NCBI GenBank assembly: GCA_025094145.1
Contig: JALLLS010000014.1
Coordinates: forward strand, 124,001-188,000
Reading direction: 5' to 3'
From: Spinellus fusiger
Taxonomy: Eukaryota > Mucoromycota > Mucoromycetes > Mucorales > Phycomycetaceae
DNA length: 64,000 bases
Shown here: positions 46,608 through 58,227 of the stretch, one piece after another
Layout of the letters: every line of letters starts with the position of its first letter
Numbering within the stretch: the stretch's first letter is position 1
The notes under the pieces: generated by a model
Seen by the model: the letters and a program-made list of their open reading frames with translations, nothing else
The model's database searches: none
Told to the model about the DNA's origin: nothing
Position numbers and translations under genes: made by a program

Positions 46608-47885
46608 GTGCTTTATCCCACAATAAATAAACAGATAAATAGAAGAGGTCACGTACTTGTTCAGCAAAGAAGGGCTAACATGGGCATCCACTTTAAAACA
46701 TGGAAAACCAAGGACACACTCGAAGTATTTCCACAGAAAGCCATGCCTTGTACCAAAAAGAAGCCCCTTTCTTCTCAGCCTGCACCCTTGGCATTCTATC
46801 GTCTCTCGAATGAACTAATTCTTTACATACTACAGCAGCCTACAATTGATCTAAAGACCCTCTATACTATGTCAAGGCTATCTAAACGGTTCCACAGCCT
46901 TGCTATCTGTGCCCTGAAGGTGTACAGACTACCCCACATTCGACTCATGGTGGGGACTGATCAAGAAGGCCGAGGAAAAGCAACGACTTGTTTTAGATTC
47001 CAATCCCTTGACAGTACCCATCTCACAGCCACCTTTGTAGCCACGACTCTTGATCCCAAGCGATACTGCAGAAACAAATCCAAAGAACCACCCATTCTAA
47101 GACACATCTCCATGACAGACAGTGATCAAGACACATCAGGGGCAGGTGTTGCACGGAAACATCGGAGGGTGCGTCGACAACCCTCCTGGATGACGATGCA
47201 TCCCACCACTTTTCACGAAAGGGCCTTGTCTCCCCACACAGTTTCCCGTAAGCAAGAATGCACTCGCCTCCCTCACTCCATGCACTCTGCTGACACACCC
47301 ATAGACATTCTAAGGCCCAGTCGAACACGACAGTTGAATGTTAAGGAAGCTGGTTTTCATATTCTTCAGTCTCAGCATCGTCGTGTACTCCCTATCCAGA
47401 TACATTCCAATGTAAAGCCGTCTTGGAGACTTGCCTATCATGTTGGGGAGTCTAGAAATGTGGGTGCCCTACAAGACATTTGCCCCTCCATGGACCGACC
47501 AGACTCTATTTTTACACGGATAGCATTACAGTCTAAAATGCAAAAGAAAAATGCACAGAAGAAAAAGGAAACACGACACGAGTGCTATGTATGTCCTGTT
47601 GTACTGACATTGGATATTTCATTACTGTGCCGAGGAGAGGAGAGTCAGTGCCTGCCTCCATTGGCACTGGCTATGGGGTGGATAAGAGACAGGTGCCACT
47701 ACCTGGTGTCTAGTATTACTGCTAATGCTACTGCTAGTACGACTGCTAATGCTACTGCTACTGCTAGTATGGCTGCTAGTACTACTGTTCATGCTACCAT
47801 TCATGCTGCTGCTGCGTCTAATGTTACTGTTACTAGTACAGTAGCACCCAAAAAATACTATCTCCCTTACAGCCACCTTGTTTAA
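46608..47885 (+). CDS. F-box protein
   Basis: A single-exon gene of up to 425 codons. Residues ~63-110 (FYRLSNELILYILQQPTIDL, TMSRLSKRFHSLAICALKVY) form an F-box: L-P-x-E-I/L-L-like start, a helical core and an LSKRF motif. F-box proteins link substrates to SCF ubiquitin ligases through Skp1. The rest has no recognised substrate-binding repeat. It is basic and Ser/Thr-rich and ends in an Ala/Thr/Ser low-complexity stretch (residues ~365-410) coded by GCTACTGCTAGT-like repeats. The start could be ATG 46608 or ATG 46680 (MGIHFKTWK), the latter being more conventional after a 5' leader. Confidence 0.75.
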   Translation: MLYPTINKQINRRGHVLVQQRRANMGIHFKTWKTKDTLEVFPQKAMPCTKKKPLSSQPAPLAFYRLSNELILYILQQPTIDLKTLYTMSRLSKRFHSLAICALKVYRLPHIRLMVGTDQEGRGKATTCFRFQSLDSTHLTATFVATTLDPKRYCRNKSKEPPILRHISMTDSDQDTSGAGVARKHRRVRRQPSWMTMHPTTFHERALSPHTVSRKQECTRLPHSMHSADTPIDILRPSRTRQLNVKEAGFHILQSQHRRVLPIQIHSNVKPSWRLAYHVGESRNVGALQDICPSMDRPDSIFTRIALQSKMQKKNAQKKKETRHECYVCPVVLTLDISLLCRGEESQCLPPLALAMGWIRDRCHYLVSSITANATASTTANATATASMAASTTVHATIHAAAASNVTVTSTVAPKKYYLPYSHLV

Positions 47886-48810
47886 TACATGCCACTTGTT
47901 TAATGCTCATTATTGAATGCATATTCCCGCCTTACTATTTTTAAAACTAAAAAATAATAATAATAATAGAGTAAACTAAAATGTAAACTAAAGAGCAAAA
48001 GTAAGAACATGTATATTTAAGGGCCAATCATTGATTGGGATATAGGGTCTGTGCACTTGATTATTGGCTAGGAAGAATTTCTTCCGTTCCTCTTCTCATT
48101 CTTCTTACCCTAGCCTGTAGACTTTTCTATCTGAACAAGTCCATCTGAATGGATGTCTTTTTTGTTTTTTTTCTTTTCTTTTCAATGCACTGTAGGGATT
48201 CCTCTCTAGGCATTCTATAGTCACTCTCTGTATTCTATAGTCGCTCTCTGTATTCTATAGTCACTCTATTATCTCTCTATACCTCTCCTTGATCTTCTCA
48301 GACAAGACAAGGAAGACTTCATTCTCTTTTCCCCCTCATACTATGCCATTTACTTTCTATCTCTCTCTCTCTCTCTCTTCTTGCAGATCGGATATTCAAT
48401 TCAGATACTATATGCTCTTTGAATCGCCACTCGCACTGGGATATGCCCAATAATAACACAAACTCACTACGGATGCTTTCATAATGATTGGATTTGCCAC
48501 GAGGCAGGAATTGAGAAAGAGCAGTGCCATTCTATTAAGCCCTCGGTCATAGAATAGCCATGATCGTTTTCTTTTTTCTTGTTTTTCTTGTTTTGTTTAT
48601 TTTGTTTATTTTGTTTTCTCTCCTTTTTCTCTCTTTGTTTTCTCTTTGTTTTCCTGCTGTTTGTTTGTCTGTCTGTTTGTTTGTCTGTCTGTCTGTTTGT
48701 TTTCTCTATTTTCCATTTCAAGGGGGTCGTCCTAAGCTTGCTACGTATGCCAAGGGAGGGACAGCCACAGTTGAACCACACTCTCCTAGTAAAACAAAAA
48801 AAGCCATTGA
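47886..48810. other. intergenic region between the F-box gene and the hydrolase
   Basis: AT-rich 3' region, (CTCTCTGTATTCTATAGTCA)n near 48210-48265, a TC run at 48360-48380 and a (TGTTTGTC)n pyrimidine/GT tract at 48570-48710. No convincing ORF. Upstream exons of the hydrolase could lie in 48715-48800. Confidence 0.45.
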
Positions 48811-50438
48811 ATGTATGCAACGGAGCCTACGTCTCCTCCCTTGTCTCCTTTGCCTCGTCTTGCCACCTCCCACTCCACCCCCCTGCCTGTCAGTCATGGG
48901 CCACGGCGTAAAAGACCCAAGGAACACCTACGACGCCTCTCCAAGCACACCGACAGCTCTGAAAGAAGTATGCCGTCACCCATCTCCTCTGTCTTTTCTC
49001 TTCCTACCTCACCCACGTCACCCACCCACACAGCCCAAGACACCCCCCACAGACACTCTCCACCTGCACCCACCCTAAAGGTGCCGCTGGTTGACCAGGC
49101 GTCTCGTCATTCTATCCTTAATGCACCTCGATCCCACCAGACATTTCGCTATCATGCCCAACCCAGTAGCCGCCTAAACTCACATCAAGTGGGTTATGCG
49201 GAGTACGGGGCCAAGGCAGGATGGCCTGTGTTTATGATCGGCGGCCATGGCTGTACACGTCTTGTGGGTGTGATGTTTGATGATTTAGCGTGTCGTTATG
49301 GGATTCGTATGATATGGCCCGAGAGACCAGGGTAAGTCATCATGCAAAGGGAGGGGGATGTCTGCCTAGCAACCATCAGAAATAATAAGCAAATCATCAT
49401 CCAATCATTAAATAATAAACAAACAAACATTGTTGTTCTTTTGTGTGTGGGATTAGGTACGGATTAAGCGACGAATGCAATGTACAGCACCTCAGTGCAC
49501 TGGCATGGACTGGTAAATGTCTTTTTCTCTTTCTTATCTATCCACTCACTCACGCATCCACTCACGCATCCTTCTGTATGTCTGTAGAGGTAGTCATCCA
49601 ACTCGCAGATCACTTGAACATCCCACACTTTGGCCTTATTGCCCAGTCTGTAGGCAGTGTATTTGCCCTTGCCCTTGCCTATAAATACCCTCTGCGTGTG
49701 GTTGGCCCTGTGTTTCTCATCTCTCCCTGGGTCTCTACACAGGCCGCCAACACATTCAAATGGGCACGCCGACTACCAGCAGGCCTCGTCACTCGCACCC
49801 TTTCCATTGCCATGGATGTCATGTGGATGTTCAGCAAGACAACTGCCGCCAAGGACACAGATGCTTTCCATGCCACCCCCACACCCTCCCAGAGCTCTCC
49901 TTCTGGAAAGACGTCTTCTCCAGCAAGAAAGGGCTCCTTTGCACTCGACTCTTCCACCCCTACCACCACCACAAACAACAGCCATGATCCTACGATACAC
50001 ACCCTCACTGCCCTGGAGGAAGACGAGTTGTTGGCGTCCCTCGAGGACCAGCGTGAGTTCAGCACAGACTTCCCTCCTCACCGACCCCTGCGCCATGTGG
50101 TGCGTCCTAAACACGTCTCACTCTACCTTGCCATGAACCGACAGAGAATGGAGGAGCCGTGCAGTCAAGGGCAGCTGGGGGATGTGTTGGTGGCTCTGGA
50201 GAAGTACCATGGGTTTGGGTTCAGCTACTCTGAAGTAAGAACAGGCGTGTCTGCTGTGTGGGGGGACAAGGACGGCCTGATATCTCAAAAGGGCATTGAC
50301 ATTCTTGCCAACACACTCAATGACCTGCGACTGAAGATATTGGATGGAGAAGGTCATGACTTGGTGTGGAAGGAGGGTGTTATGGAGTGGGCCATTCGTG
50401 GTATTGCTGAGCGTAGAAAAGAGCGTGTCTATCACTGA
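48811..50438 (+). CDS. alpha/beta-hydrolase fold protein
   Basis: Exons 48811-49331, 49457-49512 and 49588-50438 join in frame to 475 residues. A Ser/Pro-rich N-terminal ~115 residues precedes the fold. The fold begins at VGYAEYGAKAGWPVFMIGGH (oxyanion-type GGHG), then IRMIWPERPGYGLSD. The nucleophile elbow is LIAQSVGSVFAL (Ser in the S-x-G position), the acid is AVWGDKDGLI and the His is DGEGHDLVW. The catalytic triad is complete. A long Ser/Thr insertion (residues ~280-350) lies in the lid region. The substrate cannot be told: esterase, lipase or epoxide-hydrolase-like activities are all possible. No signal peptide is visible. Confidence 0.85.
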
Positions 50439-50629
50439 TCTGTTGTTGGCAGTCACTGTGTCGTGTCGTGTCGTGTCATCATAGTCCTCTCTTTGTGTTT
50501 ATATACTTTCTCATAATAAAGCTGTTTGTAGAGAACAGAAAAACAAAAAAACAGAAAAAAGTGGGACTGGAGGAAATAGCTCACCTTTGGACGTGGGAGG
50601 ATGTAGGCTTTATTCACTGGGACTGTCTA

Positions 50630-50853
50630 CACCACCAGGTGATTTTTCTAGTTTTTAGGTGGGAATATCTCCTTCCTTTTACGTCTAATAATCCTTGCCT
50701 TTTATGGATACTTCACTATCAAATTGTATTATCAATAGAATATATTGTCTATGAATACATCAATTTATTTTTGCTCCTTTTCAAATCAATGCCATTTCTT
50801 AAACAATTGTAGTTTGACTATTTCCTTTTATATCCTAAGGATCTCTTGGTGTG
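50630..50853 (+). repeat. MITE related to the Fanzor element, copy in the hydrolase-ATG17 spacer
   Basis: The right part (about 50700-50853: CAAATTGTATTATCAATAGA, TTTATTTTTGCTCCTTTTCA, AACAATTGTAGTTTGACTAT, ending in TTGGTGTG and TA) is nearly identical to the MITE at 55460-55741 and to the right end of the 2.66-kb element. The left end (CACCACCAGGTGATTTTTCT after TA) is diverged. Confidence 0.65.
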
Positions 50854-50977
50854 TACCACACCTACCAAGAACAAGACGAATGAGGAAAAGGGCCAGAAAG
50901 GGGGAAAAATAAAATAAGGAAAAGAGAAAAAGGGCCGTTAGTTTGTTTCTGCTGGTTCTTCCCTTTTTTTTTTATTA

Positions 50978-53040
50978 ATGGAACAAGAACTGATTGAATT
51001 ATTGTTGGCAGCTAAAAAGGCATTGTTGACTGGACAAGGAGTGTGCGCACAGGCCAACACTCTCTCACAAGAGTCAGGTCAACATGTCCAGGTCATTGAA
51101 CAGACATGGCCCAAAATACTGTTTCTGCACCAACACAGTGGAGGGCAAATAGGCACACTGAGGCGTATCCAGGAGTTTCTCTCGTTCAAAACCCAGGACA
51201 CCCGCCGCCAAGTCCAAGTAAATGACACATGGATAGAAAGAGAGAAAGAGAGAGAAAGAGAAAGACATCCTCACCCACAGGCGACTCCCTTTGTGGCTGC
51301 AAATATACAACTTGTAGGCCCGGGAAGCAACCCTCACCACTCTGTCCATGGAACTCACGTCTGTCTTTCATACACTCAAGCACTATACAGTCGACAGTGC
51401 TATTCTCCAAGAGAGTGGTCTGCGGTCCATGGAAAAGAGCCAAGCGACCAAAGACAGTCAAATGTACTCTTCAGCACTGCAGCACACGACTCTCTTCCAT
51501 TACATTGATGACCAGGCCGTGTTGGAGTTGCAGAGACAGGCGGATGATGAGATTGGCGAAGTAGAGGTAGCTTCTTCTTCTTTTCATGTTCCTACCAACG
51601 ATAGCTGTTCATGATAACAATAACAATAACAATAACAATAGAACCACTGCACTTCCTTGGCAACAATGACCCATGCACTGTCCACCAGCATTGCAGAACT
51701 GGAATCACTGCAGGACACTGCCATCTCCATCTCATTGGATGAAGATGCTTCTCATTTTGCAAGTGAAAAGGCACAGCTACAGGAAGATGAGATTTCTAAA
51801 ATGGCCGATATTCTGACCAGTCTGACGAATCATTATGATCAATTGGGAGAGGCAACTCGGTAAATAATACACTGCACAGAAAGAAAAAGAAAGGCAGAAG
51901 AAAGAACAAGGAGTTTTTCTTTCTTTCTTTTTCTTTCTTTTCTGTTATGATGTATTCACCTGGTAGGCTGGTGTGTATTCTTCCCTTGTATGATGGCACG
52001 GTAGATTGTGTCAGTCCGATCCACAGGCATTCCAGCACATTGATATCTCGGGTAGGCTGTTCTATGTTTTTTTTCCTTGCGGCTGATGGTGGACAGTGCT
52101 ACAGGATGACCATGCACATGTCCCTGAGATTCTGCAGGATCTGAGGGAGTCATTGGAGATGGTGGACTCTATTAGGTAAGAATAAAAGAGAAAGAGAAAG
52201 ACCAGCAGACTAAGACACAGGAGAGTGAGGAGACACGCGTCAGAATGCAAGTGTATTTGTCCGTACAAGAAGAGCTCGTCCAGGTCTTGGATAAACTCGA
52301 GACATTTGGTGCTGCCAAGGGATTGGTGGATACCATCTGTGATCGCATGGTGGGCATGGAGGTAAGCATGGCAGAAGGAAATGGCTGCTGGATAAGAGAG
52401 ATGGGATAGGCTGAGATGAAAGAGAGTGAGTTCAATCTGGACACACTGTTCAAGCAGCTCGAGGAACTTGCAGAATGGTAAGTGCAGTAAAGGATGTTGA
52501 TGTAGTGACGTGTGTAGGTACCAACGCTACCTGGAATCCTACAACTACCTTGTTATTGAGGTGGAGAGAAGAAAAAGAGTCTTGGAAGAGCAAGAGCGGC
52601 TGCAGAAGGAGCTTATGGTGGCAGCAGAAGAAAAGTACAATGGTAGGCTATTCTGTCTTGGTGGTGGAATCCATACACTCTAACCAAATGCTGTTCTTCT
52701 CTCTCTCTTCTTCTCTCTCTTCTTCTTCACTAGATGAATTGGAGGAACGTAGGGCATGGTTCAAGCAACACGGAGAATATTTACCAGATGCATTGTGTCC
52801 TTTTATTTTTGTAAGTCATTCTCATCCATCCATAGGCATATCTACTGACGCTTCTCTTGTTTTGTAATTGGATAGGACATGCCCTCTAAGCTCACCATTG
52901 CCCTACAGAACTCTGCTCATCTTCCAGAAATCTCCAGAGCAAGCATTGAAAAGGTACACAGAATGATATGCTATGCCAATGTTACTTATTTTATATTACA
53001 GGCGGTGTCTAGTATTCAACCCCCTACAAAGCCATCCTGA
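50978..53040 (+). CDS. ATG17: autophagy-related protein 17 (Atg17-like scaffold)
   Basis: A scaffold of the Atg1 kinase complex that organises the phagophore assembly site. Eleven exons (50978-51217, 51318-51566, 51642-51859, 52005-52051, 52097-52175, 52244-52361, 52410-52477, 52518-52642, 52734-52810, 52876-52953, 53002-53040) join in frame to 445 residues, mostly coiled coil. Family marks are LIELLLAAKKALLTGQGVCA with WPKILFL near the N-terminus, LTSLTNHYDQLGEATRLCQS, VLQDDHAHVPEILQDL, FKQLEELAEWYQRYLESYNY, LVIEVERRK and DELEERRAWFKQHGEYLPDA. This order matches the Atg17 domain I know from ascomycetes. Exon 7 could also begin six bases later. It is convergent with COX14. Confidence 0.85.
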
Positions 53041-53314
53041 TTCTGTAGGCGGTTACTTTTGATACACTGTGATATAGGCTAGAAAGCAAAAAACAAATAC
53101 TGTACACTACACCCTTTCTCATTTCTTTTTCTTCTTTCCTTTCTTCCAATAAAAAAAAACAATTGTCCCTGGTCCCTCCGTCTTTCTATGTATCCAAGGC
53201 ACCAGTAAGATGTCCAGGTGTATCAGCACTAGGCACAGGTGTGGGTGTGGTGGCTGTCTCGGCATGCAATCCCTGGTCTCCTCCTGCCTTCCAAAAGTTA
53301 CCCGACATACGTGC

Positions 53315-53569
53315 CTAGTAGAGAGTGTCAGCCCCTCTTATGGAGTGAATGGAGGTGGGTTCATAGTATACCAGTTCTTCTTCTAATTTGCCTTGTTTCT
53401 TCAAGTGAATGCGTCGGTTGACAAGCACACCCACATTCACCATATAATATACTAACAGACACCCATCAGCACACACTCCTGGGCGTCCTATAAGCTTACC
53501 TGTTGTGCCTGCAAGAAACAAAACCATGGACTTTTGGGCAATATCTGCAAACCGAGAAGTGACTGGCAT
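53315..53569 (-). CDS. COX14: cytochrome c oxidase assembly protein Cox14-like
   Basis: A small mitochondrial inner-membrane protein that binds newly made Cox1 in complex IV assembly. Exon 1 (53569-53500) encodes MPVTSRFADIAQKSMVLFLA. Exon 2 (53451-53315) encodes YYMVNVGVLVNRRI and a charged tail. The 48-nt intron has GTAAGC/TTAG borders and the splice is in frame, giving 68 residues with one transmembrane helix (~residues 14-35). The pattern basic start, F-A-D-I-A-x-K, single helix, then a Lys/Arg-rich segment matches animal and fungal COX14. Assignment rests on this short motif. Divergent from SNF7, with ~450 bp between starts. Confidence 0.7.
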   Translation of the reverse strand: MPVTSRFADIAQKSMVLFLAGTTGKLIGRPGVCADGCLLVYYMVNVGVLVNRRIHLKKQGKLEEELVYYEPTSIHSIRGADTLY

Positions 53570-54018
53570 GGCGAAGGAAATAATAAAGAAAGAAAGAAAG
53601 AAGAAAAACAGACAAAAGAAGAGAGACGAAAAAAGAAAAAAAAAAGATAAAATAAACGACATTCACTCTTCTTTTATTGGTGCGATGTTAAAAAGATCAA
53701 CCTACACTTTCATTTCTACTTGGAGTAGAGCCAATGAATAAAAGTAGATTCTCCAATCATGGCATCATTTACTATTCTTTTCTTAACAATAGGAGACATC
53801 TCCACCCATCCCCCATTGACACACCAAAGAAGAAAAATATCTACACTTTCTATTTATAGACATTTTCTTTTCTTTTCTCTCTCTCTCCACTTTTCTTTTC
53901 TGTCTGACCGAATCACATGACGTAGCCTACTGCATTGGAGATACTTTTATTTTTTATTTGCCATGATACCACACCACTTTTTCCATTCTCCACCACCACC
54001 ACCACCTCCATCTCCACT
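53570..54018. promoter_or_regulatory. shared divergent promoter region of COX14 and SNF7
   Basis: 449 bases between two start codons facing away from each other. It contains an A-rich tract (53585-53655), pyrimidine-rich DNA (53865-53905), GACCGAATCACATGACGTAG at 53906-53925 with an ACGT core, and (CAC)n just before the SNF7 start. Transcription starts are not visible. Confidence 0.4.
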
Positions 54019-54953
54019 ATGAATCTGTTCTTTGGAAAAGCAAAGGCAAAAACCACCGCCAAAGATGCTATTTACAAACTCAGAGAAACCCTAGACATGC
54101 TGGAAAAGAGACAAGCTTTTCTAGAAGTCAAGGCAGAGAATGAGCTAAAGATAGCCAAAGCCAATGCCACCAAGAACAGACGAGGTAAGAAGAAGAAAAG
54201 AAGAAAAGATGTTTTGCCTTGTTGTTCTTGGTGGCTAACTGTATTATTATTTTGTTTGTTTGTTTGTTTCCTTTAGCTGCTCTTCTTGCTCTCAAGAGAA
54301 AAAAGGCTTATGATAACAATATTGAGAAAATAAACGGAGCACGCATGACAATAGAAACGCAGATGATGGCTATTGAGAATGCCAATGTGAACCTCGAGAC
54401 AATGAGTGCTATGAGAGCAGGTGCAGAGGCCATGAAGAATATTCACGGGTCAATGTAAGTGCAGAAGAAGAGATACCATGGCGGTCATGATAGAATATTA
54501 ATATGGCTTGTTATGTTAGGGATATTAATAAGGTGGACAGTACAATGGACGATATTCGTGATCAGATGGACGTGGCAAATGAAATATCTGAGGCTATTTC
54601 TCGACCTGTGGGAATTGGAGAAGACATAGATGAGGTAATCGTTGGCTCTTTACCTATAGAGAGGATAGATAGAAAGGATAGATAGAAGCATGGAGAGAGG
54701 TGGAAAGGAGAGACTCATGTGGACTCTAGGAGGAGCTACTGAATGAGCTGGAGGAGCTTGAACAAGAAGAACTCGATGCCAAAATGCTTGAAACACCTTC
54801 TCCTGCTGTGTATACACCCAATGTGCCTGTCTATGAGCCAAGTAAGTGACTGCCAATAGACATCTTCTTACATGTTTAGTCCGTAGAACCAGAGTGGAGG
54901 AAGATGACGAGGAGGCTGAACTCAAGGCACTCCAAGCAAGCATGGCCATGTAA
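54019..54953 (+). CDS. SNF7: ESCRT-III subunit Snf7 (CHMP4)
   Basis: Polymerises on endosomal membranes to drive multivesicular-body budding and scission. Exons 54019-54184, 54277-54454, 54520-54634, 54730-54841 and 54880-54953 join in frame to 214 residues. The basic N-terminal helices carry MNLFFGKAKAK, DAIYKLRETLDMLEKRQAFL and ALLALKRKKAYDNNIEKING. The middle has NVNLETMSAMRAGAEAMKNI and the alpha-5 region DDIRDQMDVANEISEAIS. The acidic C-terminus ends AELKALQASMAM, with ELDAKML as a likely MIM1/Bro1-binding type tail. Length and order match CHMP4 proteins. Confidence 0.95.
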
Positions 54954-55144
54954 CAAATACTCCACCCTCATTTTCTTTATCTCCAAGTGTAAGAGAGAAA
55001 GATACTCTCTTTTCTCTTGTTCCATTCTCAACACCTATTCCCCCGCCCCCCTTTTTTTAGTGCTTAGTAGTGAGTGCTTATTTATTTCTGCATGGAAAAA
55101 TATAAACATCCTGTATTATAAGAGTGCATACAAGTGTAGAGGGG

Positions 55145-55242
55145 TTTTATTATTCTTATTCTTATTATATTTATTATATTTATTATATTTACTATATTTA
55201 CTATATTTATTATATTTATTATATTTATTATATTTATAGTTG
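55145..55242. repeat. (TTATTATATTTA)n microsatellite downstream of SNF7
   Basis: Repeated TTATATTTA/CTATATTTA units. The overlapping ORFs in two frames are repeat translations. Confidence 0.9.
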
Positions 55243-55459
55243 TTCTTATTATTATTGCTGTGCTTCACAACCCCATACGACTAACAGGTCATTTCTTTCT
55301 TTCTTTTACAGTGCTTCTACTGTCCATTGGAAAAGCTTTTGAAAGTGAGGGTTGTAAAATCACTTGTCTACAAAGACATTTCAAACAAACAACCAGGGAG
55401 ACAGACTCAAATCATACTAAAAATAGGGCGTGGCTCCAAGGGAGGATGGTAGCACTCTA

Positions 55460-55741
55460 CACACCCAAAGATTTTGAGGGTGTTTAAAGGTGCACATCAT
55501 TTCCTGTTACGTACATCCCAAATTTTGCCCATATATGGAACTGTGTTTAAAATCAAAGGTCTATGGTTATCCAAATGTTTGTTTCCTTTTGTGGATACCT
55601 CAATATCAAATTGTATTATCAATAGAATATATTGTTTATGAATACATCAATTTATTTTTGCTCCTTTTCAAATCGATGTGTCATTTTTAAACAATTGTAG
55701 TTTGACTATTTCTTTTTATATCCTAAAGATCTCCTGGTGTG
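55460..55741 (+). repeat. 282-bp MITE derived from the Fanzor-type element
   Basis: Begins CACACCCAAAGATTTTGAGG and ends AAAGATCTCCTGGTGTG, both bordered by TA. The left ~190 bases match the reverse complement of 44845-44650 and the right ~110 bases match the reverse complement of 42188-42296. The two parts meet at a shared ATGAATA. No coding capacity. Confidence 0.85.
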
Positions 55742-56976
55742 TAGTTCAATATAGACACCACCCTCCACTGAGTAGTCATGATGATGAGTATATTTAATCA
55801 GATCAGAATTAGAATAAAGCATAGACATGAAAAAAAACTATATATAACACTTTGTACATACACATATACATACACACAAAAGTTGTAGGATAACTTGGAT
55901 GTAAGACACACAAACGATTATTAAAGTTCAAGGATTTGTACCTGGACATAGTGAATCAATGGTTGCGCTATTTGACCATCAATGTATCTGCTGGTATTAG
56001 TTTGCGTGCCACTCCATTTAACTATGAATCTCACAAGCAATACTAATTTCATTATGTATTTCTAGACCCTATATCATATACTTGTTTTTGTTTGTTTTGT
56101 TTTGTTTTGTTTTTCATCCAATGAATTAAAAAGTATATGTTTATCTATAAATAAGTGCCCTGCTTAGCGTGTGTTTTTTTTTGCAGACATTTGGATTATA
56201 TATTAAAAGAAAATTAAGCAAAAGGAATCTACGCGGTCGCGCTCAGTAAATACAATTTATCTTGTTATGACTGAGGTTTGTTTAAAATTGCATCAAACAA
56301 AATATGTCCGTAGTAATAATGCATAACGGATTGTGTAAAATAGGAGACAGTCATGTCTCTGTTCGCATAGATGACAAAAAAGCAGACAATATATCAATTG
56401 CAAATAGAAAATGCCAATATCACTGACATAATATGCCAAACAATTATAAAACTGGTAATTCTTTACTTTTAATAATAATAAAAACCCTCTTGACACGAGC
56501 AATAAAGGTAGTATAACTAAGCAATATAGGCTTTAAGGACTAAGGTAGCTGGCTATTTCTTGTTATCGTCTGGTTTCATTTGTGTGTGTGTGTCTTTCTA
56601 TTTCCCCTGTAAGAATTATTGTTTCCTGCTGCTACTAGGCTGTCACCACCAATCCGAACCATTAGTATTTCCCTCTACAATCCGTATGTCAACTGTAATC
56701 TCACACCAGCAACGACATCCTCAAATCCAACTCTGTGCACTGAAATCTGTGTTTGTAGTTCGCCTTATAAGGTCATATATGTCACTCATAGTTCAGTACC
56801 CAAAACTACAGTTGTTATAATGAATTGGCCGGCTATCCAGCTAGATACTTGCAAGTTGTTACCTATACAACATAGTCTATTTATACATCAGCCCTATAAC
56901 TCAATACAGATAATATAGCCAGGAAACATACATAATGCCATATAGTAATCTATTAACAAAATTGACTCTAATACTA
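55742..56976. other. AT-rich gap, no gene assigned
   Basis: Contains (CATATA)n near 55860, (TTTTG)n near 56090-56112 and a (GT)n at 56580. The ORF at 56619-56918 reads like protein in part but has no domain I recognise. The text around 56530-56570 resembles 43890-43930, another dispersed repeat. Confidence 0.4.
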
Positions 56977-58227
56977 CAGCCAACGGACTCGCATGTGCCT
57001 TGACATGATGATCTCCAGATGCCACATACAATGGCATGCTGCAATCTGGCCAGCCATACAGAGCTATGTCTGACTTGTGTGCTTGGACTGTAGAAGCGCA
57101 CAAGCAACCATCATGCAAGACACGGAACTCTTCTTTCTTCTCTTTCTCTCTCTGGCCAGCCACAAATGCCATCTTCCGTATGCACAGGGAATACATATGT
57201 TCCAAGTGCGCCTGGCTGCCCTGTTAGCCACTGGTCCAGTCACACCAGAAAAGATGGCTTTGAAGGCACTGGCCAGCAATGAAAGCATACACATGTACAC
57301 ATAGTCCTCTAGCCAACCTCTAGCCAATATAGTCACAGCTGTTAGTTCAGGAGCCTCTTCAGCAATCGTATCAGAAGCTTATCTTTGGTAATTCAGCCAA
57401 CGGACTCGCATGTGCCTTGACATGATGATCTCCAGATGCCACATACAATGGCATGCTGCAATCTGGCCAGCCATACAGAGCTATGTCTGACTTGTGTGCT
57501 TGGACTGTAGAAGCGCACAAGCAACCATCATGCAAGACACGGAACTCTTCTTTCTTCTCTTTCTCTCTCTGGCCAGCCACAAATGCCATCTTCCGTATGC
57601 ACAGGGAATACATATGTTCCAAGTGCGCCTGGCTGCCCTGTTAGCCACTGGTCCAGTCACACCAGAAAAGATGGCTTTGAAGGCACTGGCCAGCAATGAA
57701 AGCATACACATGTACACATAGTCCTCTAGCCAACCTCTAGCCAATATAGTCACAGCTGTTAGTTCAGGAGCCTCTTCAGCAATCGTATCAGAAGCTTATC
57801 TTTGGTAATTCAGCCAACGGACTCGCATGTGCCTTGACATGATGATCTCCAGATGCCACATACAATGGCATGCTGCAATCTGGCCAGCCATACAGAGCTA
57901 TGTCTGACTTGTGTGCTTGGACTGTAGAAGCGCACAAGCAACCATCATGCAAGACACGGAACTCTTCTTTCTTCTCTTTCTCTCTCTGGCCAGCCACAAA
58001 TGCCATCTTCCGTATGCACAGGGAATACATATGTTCCAAGTGCGCCTGGCTGCCCTGTTAGCCACTGGTCCAGTCACACCAGAAAAGATGGCTTTGAAGG
58101 CACTGGCCAGCAATGAAAGCATACACATGTACACATAGTCCTCTAGCCAACCTCTAGCCAATATAGTCACAGCTGTTAGTTCAGGAGCCTCTTCAGCAAT
58201 CGTATCAGAAGCTTATCTTTGGTAATA
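56977..58227. repeat. perfect tandem triplication of a 417-bp unit
   Basis: CAGCCAACGGACTCGCATGT starts at 56977, 57394 and 57811, exactly 417 bases apart, and each unit ends CTTATCTTTGGTAAT. I saw no mismatch between copies. Each unit has ORFs on both strands (for example minus 76-83 codons with HDGCLCASTVQAHKSDIALY) that recur identically. 417 is divisible by three, so frames continue across units. The protein-like minus frame is not recognised. Confidence 0.97.

Noticed and set aside
56977..58227. possible CRISPR-like or repeat-spacer array
   Set aside because: The units are contiguous 417-bp tandem copies without unique spacers, in a eukaryote.
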